DNA of 64,000 bases from Arthrobacter pascens (GTDB lineage Bacteria; Actinomycetota; Actinomycetes; Actinomycetales; Micrococcaceae): positions 2,852,001-2,916,000 of the forward strand of contig NZ_JAUSXF010000001.1 of NCBI RefSeq assembly GCF_030816475.1. Reading direction: 5' to 3'. This document shows positions 25,065 through 33,319 of the stretch, one piece after another. The notes under the pieces are model-generated. The model was given only the letters and a program-made list of their open reading frames with translations. It searched no databases and was not told the DNA's origin. Within the stretch, counting starts at the first letter, position 1. Each line of letters starts with the position of its first letter. The position numbers and the translations under genes were made by a program.

Positions 25065-25244
25065 ATGAAACGCAAACCGCACCGGAACCGGCGGGGACTC
25101 TTCGTCGGGGCGGTGCTGGGCGCCGTCGTAGGCTATTTCGCCGGCCGCGCACTGGGCAGTCCCGGCATCGGGATCATCCTGGGGACGCTGGCAGGCTCGG
25201 CCCTGCTGTACCGGATCAACCCCGGCCCTTGGAACCTCCCCTGA
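25065..25244 (+). CDS. Small glycine-rich membrane protein, 59 aa
   Basis: MKRKPHRNRRGLFVGAVLGA then VVGYFAGRALGSPGIGIILG and TLAGSALLYRINPGPWNLP. A basic N terminus and two short Gly-rich helices. TAGGGT at 25053-25058 lies 6 nt before the ATG, consistent with a leaderless transcript. Composition follows genuine actinobacterial coding (GC-rich third positions). Function unknown. Confidence 0.6.
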   Translation: MKRKPHRNRRGLFVGAVLGAVVGYFAGRALGSPGIGIILGTLAGSALLYRINPGPWNLP

Positions 25245-25350
25245 CCATCCTCCGGCCCTCTCCGGACCCGGCGCCGTTCCGGCCCTGGCGAAGCGCGCCA
25301 CCCTGGCCGTTGCGCCCGGCTACCACTGCCGCCCGGGACCATTAGAGCGA

Positions 25351-25356
25351 TAAAAT
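25351..25356 (+). promoter_or_regulatory. Candidate -10 box TAAAAT (leaderless)
   Basis: Strong TAAAAT hexamer in otherwise GC-rich sequence, ending 6 nt before the GTG at 25363. No ribosome site is present. Confidence 0.6.
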
Positions 25357-25362
25357 GATTCC

Positions 25363-25770
25363 GTGCCCAGCTGGCAGGACCAACCGCCACTTCCGGCCAC
25401 GTGGCAACGGTGCGACTCCGGCATTTTGCCTCTGTGGTGGGAGCGCCTGTGTGCCCAGACCGGTCAGCAGTCGGCTGCGCTCTACGCTGCGGGGCTGTTC
25501 ACCGAAGACAGGCGGCGGCCTATCGCCCAATGGTTCAACCCCGCGTTCAATGCCGCACTCCTGGTAGCCCCGGAGACCTCGCCTGAGTGGCCAGTGCAGC
25601 GTTTCGGCATCTTCTACGCTCCACCGGACACCGGCTTCGTACGCGTGCACTCCGCACCCCACGAATGGCATCCCCGCGAGCCGCGCAAGTCGCCCACGGA
25701 GCGTGAGGCGTTCCTTGCAGCGATCGCCGAAGCCGAGCGCTTCCTGCAGGTGGAGATGGATTTCGTCTGA
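25363..25770 (+). CDS. Conserved-looking hypothetical protein
   Basis: 135 aa, soluble, rich in Trp and Pro. Segments like LFTEDRRRPIAQWFNPAFNAALL and VRVHSAPHEWHPREPRKSP, ending in an acidic helix (TEREAFLAAIAEAERFLQVEMDFV). No family recognised and no signal peptide. The GTG start is fixed by the -10 box. It is convergent with the tRNA-Asn genes. Confidence 0.7.
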   Translation: MPSWQDQPPLPATWQRCDSGILPLWWERLCAQTGQQSAALYAAGLFTEDRRRPIAQWFNPAFNAALLVAPETSPEWPVQRFGIFYAPPDTGFVRVHSAPHEWHPREPRKSPTEREAFLAAIAEAERFLQVEMDFV

Positions 25771-25827
25771 CACGTCGCGCCCGACAAGCGGCGGCGGCCT
25801 CCCGAACAAGCACCGGCAACCAAAGCA

Positions 25828-25863
25828 AAGATCCCCGTCCTCACACTTGAGGACGGGGATCTT
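25828..25863 (-). terminator. Terminator of the first tRNA-Asn
   Basis: 15-bp perfect stem AAGATCCCCGTCCTC around ACACTT, 10 nt past the tRNA 3' end on the minus strand, followed by TTTGCTTT. It could also stop the convergent 25363-25770 gene. Confidence 0.8.
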
Positions 25864-25872
25864 CGGGGTTTG

Positions 25873-25945
25873 CTCCTCCTGCTGGACTTGAACCAGCAAC
25901 CCTTCGATTAACAGTCGAATGCTCTGCCAATTGAGCTAAGGAGGA
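25873..25945 (-). tRNA. tRNA-Asn (GTT), copy 1
   Basis: 73-nt cloverleaf: acceptor TCCTCCT/AGGAGGA, anticodon loop CTGTTAA, T arm GCTGG-TTCAAGT-CCAGC, discriminator G, no encoded CCA. A TAAGGT -10-like box lies 14 nt upstream (25960-25965). Confidence 0.95.
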
Positions 25946-26028
25946 ATGAAGCAGGTATGACCTTAGCAAAGGTTCCACGGCTATGGGAAATCGGCGGCGG
26001 AACGGGAGTAAATACCCGCCTGGGGTAT

Positions 26029-26061
26029 AAAAAAACCCCGTTCCGGACATCCGGAACGGGG
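26029..26061 (-). terminator. Terminator of the second tRNA-Asn
   Basis: 11-bp stem CCCCGTTCCGG / CCGGAACGGGG with a 4-nt loop; on the minus strand it is followed by seven Ts. Canonical rho-independent terminator 9 nt after the tRNA. Confidence 0.92.
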
Positions 26062-26069
26062 GCTGCGCG

Positions 26070-26142
26070 CTCCTCCTGCTGGACTTGAACCAGCAACCCT
26101 TCGATTAACAGTCGAATGCTCTGCCAATTGAGCTAAGGAGGA
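26070..26142 (-). tRNA. tRNA-Asn (GTT), copy 2
   Basis: Identical in mature sequence to the copy at 25873-25945. It has its own -10-like TAGGCT 14 nt upstream (26157-26162), a -35-like TTCACA 17 nt before that, and its own terminator. The repeated unit thus includes promoter and gene, about 197 nt apart. Confidence 0.95.
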
Positions 26143-26278
26143 ATGAAGCGGCTACAAGCCTAGCAAGGCCCAGCGGGGATGTGAAATCGGAAGTGAATCG
26201 GGAACCAAAAGCGCGAGCTAAAAGCGGATCGCGGCCAGCGTCCTGCGGGAGTCCGCCGTCCCCTGCACAAGTCGTGTT

Positions 26279-28204
26279 CTATGCGTCGGACCGCAGTGCC
26301 CGGCGCTCCATTTCCAGAATCATCAGTTCCCGGTTCAACCGCTGGAACTCCTCAGGATCGGCCGCAGGGTCCAGCCGCTGCAACTGTCCCATCTTGTCCG
26401 CCTTCACCCGCGTGATCTGCAGCTCGAACAGCCGCGCCAGGATATCCCTGCAGTACTTCTGGACGGCCTCCTCGGTGCTTGCCGGAAGGGGGACCACCGC
26501 GAGCTCGGAAACCAGCGGCCGGAGCGGTTCCGGCACTTCATCCATGACCTGCTCAACCCAGCGCACAGGGTCACCGATGAGCCCGGGTCCTGAAGCCCGC
26601 ATGGCATCATGGACGGCCTGGAACGCCGGTGTGATGAATCTCGCAGCCGAGAAACGTTCCCAGATGCCGCCTCCCAGGAGTGCGGGCTCCTGCAGCGCCA
26701 CCTCCAGTGCCTGCCGTTCCATGGACGCGACGGGGTCGCGCGGGTCCGGACGGTGGAAGGAAGGGACAGCGCCCGACGCCGGTCCTTGCGCAACGCCGGG
26801 TCCGCCGGGTTGCGCCGGCCTCCCCTGGGCCTGGACACCGGCGGCAGCAGGGTTGCCAGGGCCCGCCTGGTCGCCGCGTTTGACCGCGGCGTTGACCATC
26901 CGCAGCACCTCGTTGGGATCCGGCATTCCCAGCCAGCCGGTCAACGCCTGGCAATAGCCTGTCCTCGTGGAGGCGTCCCTGATGGCCGCCACTACCGGCA
27001 CCGAGGCCTTCAGGCCCTGCACCCGCCCTTCCACAGTGTCCAGGTTGAACTGCTTGAGCGTGGTGCGGATGGCGAATTCGAACAGTGGCCGGCGCGACTG
27101 AACCAGCGCGTGGACTGCCTCGTCGCCTTTGCTCTGGCGCAGGTCGCAGGGGTCGGCGCCGGTGGGCTCTACCGCAACATAAGTCTGTGCAGTGAAGCGC
27201 TGGTCCTCTTCGAAGGCCCGCAGGGCCGCCTTCTGCCCGGCGGCGTCGCCGTCGAAGGTGAAGATGACTTCTCCCCCGGTGCCGTCGTCGGACAGCAGGC
27301 GGCGGGCGATCTTGATGTGTTCGGTGCCGAACGCTGTACCGCAGGTGGCCACCGCCGTCGGGATTCCAGCCAGGTGGCAGGCCATCACGTCCGTGTAGCC
27401 TTCAACCACCACGAGCTGCCGGTCCTTGGCGATGTTGCGCTTGGCGAGGTCGATGCCATAAAGGACCTGGGATTTCTTGTAGAGCGTGGTCTCCGGGGTG
27501 TTGAGGTATTTGGGTCCCTGATCATCCTCGTAGAGCTTGCGGGCGCCGAAGCCAATGGTGTCCCCGGCGATATCCCGGATAGGCCAGATCAGGCGGCCCC
27601 GGAACCGGTCATAAATGCCCCGATTGCCCTCGGAAAACATTCCTGTCAGCTTGAGTTCCTGGTCGGTAAAGCCCCGCCCCCTGAGGTGTTTGAGCAGCGC
27701 ATCCCAGCCCTGCGGCGCGTAGCCCACTCCGAACTGTTCGGCGGCAGCCCGGTCAAAGCCGCGGCCGTGCAGGAAACTGCGGCCCTCTGCGGCGCCGGGA
27801 GTGAGCAGCTGGGCACGGAAGAACTCGTCGGCAATCTTGTGCGCGTCCAGGAGCCGTTGCCGCTTGCCCACTTCCTCGCGGTTGGGGCCGGTGCCGCCGT
27901 CTTCGTAGCGGAGCTCGTAGCCGATGCGGGCGGCCAGTTTCTCCACTGCCTCCTGGAAGGAGGTGTGGTCCTGCTTCTGCACAAAGGCGATGACGTCGCC
28001 GTCCTCGCCGCAGCCAAAGCAGTGGTACCTGCCTACCTGCGGGCGGACTGTGAAGGACGGTGACCGCTCGTCGTGGAAAGGGCACAGGCCCTTGAACGTT
28101 CCCAGCCCGGCACCCTTGAGCGTGACGTAGCCGTCAACCACTTCCTTGATGTCCGTGCGCTGGCGTACTTCGTCGATATCTTCACGTTTGATCAGGCCAG
28201 CCAC
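26279..28204 (-). CDS. dnaG: DNA primase
   Basis: Synthesises RNA primers at the replication fork. 641 aa from a GTG start. Zinc-binding domain CPFHDERSPSF followed by YHCFGCGEDGDVIAF (about 41-75), RNA polymerase core with the TOPRIM motifs VVEGYTDVMA and FTFDGDAAGQKAA, then a Pro/Gly-rich linker (about 455-490) and the C-terminal DnaB-interacting domain. It is followed by the dgt gene upstream on the same strand. Confidence 0.97.
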   Translation of the reverse strand: MAGLIKREDIDEVRQRTDIKEVVDGYVTLKGAGLGTFKGLCPFHDERSPSFTVRPQVGRYHCFGCGEDGDVIAFVQKQDHTSFQEAVEKLAARIGYELRYEDGGTGPNREEVGKRQRLLDAHKIADEFFRAQLLTPGAAEGRSFLHGRGFDRAAAEQFGVGYAPQGWDALLKHLRGRGFTDQELKLTGMFSEGNRGIYDRFRGRLIWPIRDIAGDTIGFGARKLYEDDQGPKYLNTPETTLYKKSQVLYGIDLAKRNIAKDRQLVVVEGYTDVMACHLAGIPTAVATCGTAFGTEHIKIARRLLSDDGTGGEVIFTFDGDAAGQKAALRAFEEDQRFTAQTYVAVEPTGADPCDLRQSKGDEAVHALVQSRRPLFEFAIRTTLKQFNLDTVEGRVQGLKASVPVVAAIRDASTRTGYCQALTGWLGMPDPNEVLRMVNAAVKRGDQAGPGNPAAAGVQAQGRPAQPGGPGVAQGPASGAVPSFHRPDPRDPVASMERQALEVALQEPALLGGGIWERFSAARFITPAFQAVHDAMRASGPGLIGDPVRWVEQVMDEVPEPLRPLVSELAVVPLPASTEEAVQKYCRDILARLFELQITRVKADKMGQLQRLDPAADPEEFQRLNRELMILEMERRALRSDA

Positions 28205-28256
28205 AGAGTAATCCTAATGCGGGGGTACGACGGCGGTAGCCACCTTCCGGCGATCC

Positions 28257-29555
28257 TCACCACAGCGACGGCAGGCTGCCGACCAGCCGTTCATACATTG
28301 CCAGGGCGGACACGTCGGTCAGCGAGGCGACCTGGTCGATCACCACCCTGAGCCGGGCGCCGTCGTCGGGAGCGTCCCGCCAGTCAGCCGCGAACATCGG
28401 TTCCAGGTGCCGGTCCCCCGTGGCGCTGAGGGCGGTGACCAGGGCGTGCAGCACTTCGCGCTGGCGCTCATAGATGGGCTGCCGGTGTTCGGTGGTCATC
28501 ACGAAGGTGGTGGCCAGGCCTTTCATGACGGCGATTTCCATCACTGTCTCGTCCGGGACCATCAGCTGGGCGTTATAGCGGGTGAGGTTTTCGGGGCCGT
28601 ACACGGCGCGGGTGGTTTCCAGTGCGCTCTGGCAGAACCGGCCGATCAGCTGGCTGGTCATGTTCTTCAGGGCAGCCATGGATTTGCGGCTGCCATCGGC
28701 TTCCCGGACCCAGACATCGGTTGCCTCGAGCCGGGCGAGGGCGGCGTCGATCGCGGCGGGGTCATTGTGCGGGAGGTACCACTGCTTGGCGTAGCCCACC
28801 ACGCGGGCGCGGTGGTCCGGGTTGTCCATCCAGCGCAGCTGGAAGTGCCCGGCCACGATCGCGTCCTCGACGTCGTGCACTGAGTAGGAGATGTCGTCTG
28901 CGAGGTCCATGACCTGTGCCTCCAGGCAGGACCGGCGCACCGGCGCTCCCTCCCTGATCCAGGTGAAGATGGGCAGGTCGTCCTCATAGGCGCCGAACTT
29001 GCTGGTGCGCTGCCCGTGGATCACGGGAGCCTCCAGTGCGGACCACGGGTACTTCGCCGCGGCATCGAGGCTGGCGCGGGTGAGGTTCAGCCCCGCGGGG
29101 CTGCCGTCCGGGGCCAGGACTTTTGGCTCGAGGCGGGTGAGCAGCCGGAGGGTCTGGGCGTTCCCCTCGAACCCGCCGATGGCGTGCGCCACCTCGTTCA
29201 GGGCCGATTCGCCGTTATGCCCAAAGGGCGGGTGCCCGAGGTCATGGCTGAGGCACGCTGTGTCCACCACGTCCGGATCGCAGCCCAGGGCGCGGCCCAG
29301 TTCGCGGCCCACCTGTGCCACTTCCAGGCTGTGCGTCAGGCGGGTCCGGACAAAGTCGTCGGTGTCGGGGGCCACCACCTGCGTCTTGGCACCGAGGCGG
29401 CGCAGGGCCGAGGAATGCAGCACCCTTGCCCGGTCTCGCTCGAAGTCGGAACGGTAGGTGCTTTTGGGCGGCTCCTCCACCCAGCGGGCGAAGTCATGGG
29501 CTTCGTAGCCGGGCAGGACAGGTGCGCTGGTACGGGTTTCAGCCACCGGAAACAT
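28257..29555 (-). CDS. dgt: dGTP triphosphohydrolase (HD domain)
   Basis: Hydrolyses dGTP to deoxyguanosine and triphosphate. 432 aa from the ATG at 29555, whose start overlaps the dusB end by 17 nt. HD residues are seen in TRLTHSLEVAQVG, then CLSHDLGHPPFGHNGE and the later metal Asp in DLADDISYSVHDVEDA. The YRSDFERDRARVLHSSALRRL N-terminus is family typical. It forms dusB-dgt-dnaG, the common actinobacterial order. Confidence 0.93.
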   Translation of the reverse strand: MFPVAETRTSAPVLPGYEAHDFARWVEEPPKSTYRSDFERDRARVLHSSALRRLGAKTQVVAPDTDDFVRTRLTHSLEVAQVGRELGRALGCDPDVVDTACLSHDLGHPPFGHNGESALNEVAHAIGGFEGNAQTLRLLTRLEPKVLAPDGSPAGLNLTRASLDAAAKYPWSALEAPVIHGQRTSKFGAYEDDLPIFTWIREGAPVRRSCLEAQVMDLADDISYSVHDVEDAIVAGHFQLRWMDNPDHRARVVGYAKQWYLPHNDPAAIDAALARLEATDVWVREADGSRKSMAALKNMTSQLIGRFCQSALETTRAVYGPENLTRYNAQLMVPDETVMEIAVMKGLATTFVMTTEHRQPIYERQREVLHALVTALSATGDRHLEPMFAADWRDAPDDGARLRVVIDQVASLTDVSALAMYERLVGSLPSLW

Positions 29556-30720
29556 CCAGTTCCGCAGCCGAGATGTCCCGGGACTGGGCGTCGTTGAGGG
29601 CGCGCGAGTCGAGCCAGTCCTTGGGCAGCGCCGGCTTCTTGGGCGAGCCGGCACGTCCGCGGGGGCCTTCCGCGTCGACGCCTGGATATGGCGAGTCCAG
29701 GTCCAGTTCGTCCAGGGTCTCCCTGAGCCCCTCGAGAGTTGCCACCATGGCCAGCCTGGTGCGCAGTTCGCTGCCGACAACGTAGCCCTTGAAGTACCAG
29801 GCCATGTGCTTGCGGATCTCGCGGAGCGCCTTGCCTTCGTCGCCGCCGAAGGTTTCGATCATGAGCTGGGCGTGCCGGTACACGCCTTCCGCCACCTGGC
29901 GAAGGGCCGGCTTGTGGCGCTCATCGCTGCCCTCGAAAGCCGCCATCAGGTCCCCGAACAGCCACGGGCGACCTTGGCAGCCGCGGCCAATCACGACTCC
30001 GTCAACCCCGGTTTCACGGACCATGCGGACGGCATCTTCTGCGGACCAGATGTCCCCGTTGCCCAGGACGGGGATGTCCGGGAGCGCTTCGCGCAGGCGT
30101 GCAATGGCTGTCCAGTCCGCCTGTCCGGAATAGAACTGCGCCGCGGTGCGGCCGTGGAGTGCGACGGCGGCCACGCCGGCATCGCGGGCGATCCTCCCGG
30201 CGTCGAGGTACGTCAGGTGGTCTTCGTCGATGCCCTTGCGCATCTTGATGGTGAGCGGCACGTTGCCCTTGGAGGCTTCCCTGACCGCAGTCTGGACGAT
30301 GGAGGTGAAAAGGTCGATCTTCCAGGGCAACGCCGAGCCGCCGCCGCGCCGGGTGACCTTGGGAACGGGGCAGCCGAAGTTCAGGTCGATGTGGTCCGCA
30401 CGGTCCTCCTCGACGAGCATCCGTACGGCCTGGCCCACGGTGACCGGATCCACGCCGTACAGCTGGACGGAGCGGACCTTCTCGTCGTCGTCGTGCGAAA
30501 TGATCCGAAGCGATTCCGGGGTGCGTTCCACCAGCGCGCGGGAGGTGACCATTTCCGCGACGTACATGCCGCCGCCGTATTCACGGCACAAGCGACGGAA
30601 GGCGGAGTTGGTGATGCCCGCCATGGGGGCAAGGATCACGGGGGTGTCCACCGTGATGGGGCCCAGCTTCAGGGGAGGGAGTTCCAGCTTGGGGGCAGGA
30701 GGCGTTGCTACAACAGTCAC
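29539..30720 (-). CDS. dusB: tRNA-dihydrouridine synthase
   Basis: FMN enzyme reducing uridine in tRNA D loops. 393 aa from the GTG at 30720. TIM barrel with LAPMAGITNSAFRRLCREYGG, the catalytic-cysteine motif DLNFGCPVPKVTRRGGGSAL, and GNGDIWSAEDAVRM plus GVVIGRGCQGRPWLF for FMN phosphate. An open frame extends to 30987 but lacks family sequence. A GACAAT box 6 nt before the GTG suggests a leaderless start. Confidence 0.92.
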   Translation of the reverse strand: MTVVATPPAPKLELPPLKLGPITVDTPVILAPMAGITNSAFRRLCREYGGGMYVAEMVTSRALVERTPESLRIISHDDDEKVRSVQLYGVDPVTVGQAVRMLVEEDRADHIDLNFGCPVPKVTRRGGGSALPWKIDLFTSIVQTAVREASKGNVPLTIKMRKGIDEDHLTYLDAGRIARDAGVAAVALHGRTAAQFYSGQADWTAIARLREALPDIPVLGNGDIWSAEDAVRMVRETGVDGVVIGRGCQGRPWLFGDLMAAFEGSDERHKPALRQVAEGVYRHAQLMIETFGGDEGKALREIRKHMAWYFKGYVVGSELRTRLAMVATLEGLRETLDELDLDSPYPGVDAEGPRGRAGSPKKPALPKDWLDSRALNDAQSRDISAAELDVSGG

Positions 30721-30808
30721 CTGTCCATTGTCGCAAAGCCGGGCAAATCGGCGCGCCCGGCGGGTCCTGCCCCCTGGCTGTCCATGCCAATCCGCAAAGC
30801 AGTTAGGC

Positions 30809-31420
30809 CTAAAGCAGCCAGCCGTTGTCGGCTGCGATCCTTGCGGCTTCGGCTCTGGTCCGGCCGCCGGTCTTGGCCATCGCGGCCGACAGGTAGTTCC
30901 GGACGGTTCCTTCCGACAGGATGGCTGCCTTGGCGATGTCCGCGACTGTCCCTCCGCCGGACGCCGCCCGGAGCACGTCCGCTTCACGCTCGCTCAGCGG
31001 ACTGTCCCCGGAAGCCAGCGACTCGGCCGCGAGCGCCGGATCGACGACACGCAGGCCCATATGTACCCGGCGTACCGCCTCGGCGAGTTGCCGCGCAGGC
31101 GTGTCCTTCACCACGAACCCGGAGGCTCCCGCCAACATGGCGCGCTTGAGGTATCCGGGCCGGCCGAAGGTGGTAACCATCAGGACGCGACAGGACGGCG
31201 CCGCCCGTCGGACGGCTGCCGCCGCCCTGATGCCGTCCAGGCCGGGCATCTCGACGTCGAGCATCGCCACATCGGCCGAATGCTCGACGACGGCGGCCGC
31301 CACTCCGGCTCCGTCGCCCAGCTCTGCCACCACCTCGATGTCGGGTTCCAGCCCGAGCAGGGCGGCGAGGGCTCCCCGCACGAGGGCCTGATCGTCTGCA
31401 ATTACCAACCGGATGCTCAT
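30809..31420 (-). CDS. NarL/LuxR response regulator, DesR-like
   Basis: 203 aa. Receiver domain with DD (9-10) and phospho-acceptor Asp55 (AMLDVEMPG), lysine in FVVKDTP; C-terminal LuxR helix-turn-helix (LSEREADVLRAASGGGTVADIAKAAILSEGTVRNYLSAAMAKTG, about 140-185). Paired with the DesK-like kinase by a 4-nt overlap. It is last in an ABC transporter-kinase-regulator operon. DesK/DesR systems in Firmicutes sense membrane state; here ligand and targets are unknown. Confidence 0.92.
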   Translation of the reverse strand: MSIRLVIADDQALVRGALAALLGLEPDIEVVAELGDGAGVAAAVVEHSADVAMLDVEMPGLDGIRAAAAVRRAAPSCRVLMVTTFGRPGYLKRAMLAGASGFVVKDTPARQLAEAVRRVHMGLRVVDPALAAESLASGDSPLSEREADVLRAASGGGTVADIAKAAILSEGTVRNYLSAAMAKTGGRTRAEAARIAADNGWLL

Positions 31421-32532
31421 ACGTCGACCTCCAATCTGAAACCACCCATGTCACTGATGCCAATGCTGAGCGTTCCCCCGGCGGTACCCACCCGTTCACG
31501 GATACCTGACAGCCCGGTGCCGAAGGCGGCACCGGAAACGGGACCGACACCATCGTCTTCCACCACGACAGTAGATGCCGTCAGCCCGACGCGGCAGCGC
31601 GCGGCGCCCGAGTGCCGCAGGACGTTTGTCACCCCTTCCCGGAGTATCCAGCCGAAGAGCTCGCGATGCCGGGATGGCACCAGATCCGCCGTCCCCGGGA
31701 GTTCAGCGTCGATCCCGGCCGACTCCAAGGCATTCCTCGCCACGGCGAGCTCAGCCAGTACGTTGACACCGCGATAGCCGGCCACCGTGGCACGGATGTC
31801 GGCGAGCGCACCCCGGGCAAGATCCTGAACCGCGGTGATCTCTGCCGCGGCCCTGGCCCCGGCGGGATTCGCGGGAGCCTCTTCCAGCATTCGCCCCGCG
31901 AGCTCTGCCTTGATGGCTATCACCGTCAGGGAGTGGCCCAGGATGTCATGCATGTCCCGGGCCATCCTGCTCCGTTCGGCGGCGACGGCGGTGTCCGCCA
32001 GTTCTGTCTGCGCCGCCCGAAGACGGGCAGTCTGCCGGATCAGCCTGCCAAAGGCTGACATCATCAGCCCCAAGGACAGCACCAGGGCAGGCTGCGTGAA
32101 CGTCTGGTGCAGGTTTCCGGCCATGACCTGGGCGGCCAGGGATGCTGCCGACAGGCCGATGATCAGGGCAAGGTCCAGGCGCCGCGGAAGGGCCGTCATG
32201 GCGATGGCGCAGGAGAGGAACGGCCATGTCCACAATGCTTCTGTCCCCATCATGGCAATGATCGCCACGTTCAGGGCCAGCAGGGTGCAGACGGTTGCGA
32301 TGCCCGTCCGGACTCCCCTGCGCCAGCTGATCGGGGGAAGGAAGGCGTATGCGGCAAAGAATGCGACCAGCAGGGCGGAGGACACGGCCTTCCAGCCGAG
32401 GGGCTCCTCCACGGACCACACGAGGTCCCAGGTGGGCCATGCCCATAGGAGGATCGAGAAGCCCGCGCCGACAATCCAGCCGCGCGGCCCTCGCCGGCCT
32501 GCTGTCATCGTCTCTGTCATCGTCTCTGCCAT
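31417..32532 (-). CDS. DesK/LiaS-type sensor histidine kinase
   Basis: 371 aa. Four to five membrane helices (about 20-160), then a HisKA_3 dimerisation helix with MARDMHDILGHSLTVIAIKAE (phosphoacceptor His195) and a HATPase domain (about 280-370; VEDDGVGPVSGAAFGTGLSGIRERV). No extracellular domain, so it likely senses within the membrane. Its stop overlaps the response regulator start by 4 nt. Confidence 0.9.
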   Translation of the reverse strand: MAETMTETMTAGRRGPRGWIVGAGFSILLWAWPTWDLVWSVEEPLGWKAVSSALLVAFFAAYAFLPPISWRRGVRTGIATVCTLLALNVAIIAMMGTEALWTWPFLSCAIAMTALPRRLDLALIIGLSAASLAAQVMAGNLHQTFTQPALVLSLGLMMSAFGRLIRQTARLRAAQTELADTAVAAERSRMARDMHDILGHSLTVIAIKAELAGRMLEEAPANPAGARAAAEITAVQDLARGALADIRATVAGYRGVNVLAELAVARNALESAGIDAELPGTADLVPSRHRELFGWILREGVTNVLRHSGAARCRVGLTASTVVVEDDGVGPVSGAAFGTGLSGIRERVGTAGGTLSIGISDMGGFRLEVDV

Positions 32533-32542
32533 CGGCCCGCGT

Positions 32543-33319
32543 TCAGACCCGTTTCGTGTCCCGGCGGAAGGCCAGGGCGGCCCCGGCCACGAAAATCACC
32601 AGCCACAGGACCACGTTGACGATCCATGCCGCATCGAATTCGCCGGTAATGGGGCTGCGCGCCAGTTGCCCTATTCCGTAGGCAGGGGTGAATCTGGCAA
32701 TCTCCCCGAAGGTGTCCCCCATGACCTCAATCGGCATGAACAGGCCGCCGAGCATGGCCAGGATGGCGAGGACCGGGCCGAGGATCTGCATGACGTTCTG
32801 GCTTGGCATCAGGTATCCGACGAACAGCCCCAGTGCCGCGAAGACCAGGGAGCCCAGCCATGCGACGATGCCTGCGGTGAACCAGGCCCCGACGTCCAGG
32901 GAGACCCCCGCGAGGGCGCCGATGGTGAACTGGGCCACGACAGCCACGAGCGAGAGGGTCAGCGCTGCCGCTGCCTTGACCGCGATGTACGCTCCTGGCA
33001 GGAGCGGGGTGAGCCGAAGCTGCCGGCTCCACCCCTGCGCCCGTTCGACGGCGACCTGGCTGCCAGCGGCAGTGGCCGCGGTCATGGCGGCATACACGGT
33101 GAGGCTGATGAGTATGTACTGCCCGTAGGTGTGTCCGTTGGGGAGGTGCTGGTCCTTGTTGGACAGCCCGAAAATGAAGAAGAACACGGCCGGCATGAAC
33201 AGCGTGAAAATGATGGTTCGCCGGTTGCGGAGCATCCGCTTGATTTCGATCCACAGGAACGTGCGGTTGACGCCCCCGGCTGACGGCTTCCGGCTCTGGA
33301 TGGCTGCTGCTGCGCTCAT
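32543..33319 (-). CDS. ABC-2 type exporter permease
   Basis: 258 aa, six helices, ABC-2 membrane family: an N-terminal cytoplasmic RTFLWIEIKRMLRNRRTIIFTLFMPAVFFFIFGL element and later LFVGYLMPSQNVMQILGPVLAILAMLGGLFMP. Overlaps the ATPase gene by 4 nt, so they form one exporter. Likely exports a drug, lipid or peptide; substrate unknown. Confidence 0.88.
   Translation of the reverse strand: MSAAAAIQSRKPSAGGVNRTFLWIEIKRMLRNRRTIIFTLFMPAVFFFIFGLSNKDQHLPNGHTYGQYILISLTVYAAMTAATAAGSQVAVERAQGWSRQLRLTPLLPGAYIAVKAAAALTLSLVAVVAQFTIGALAGVSLDVGAWFTAGIVAWLGSLVFAALGLFVGYLMPSQNVMQILGPVLAILAMLGGLFMPIEVMGDTFGEIARFTPAYGIGQLARSPITGEFDAAWIVNVVLWLVIFVAGAALAFRRDTKRV

Noticed and set aside
26609..28063. 484-codon plus-strand frame
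   Set aside because: Antisense of dnaG.
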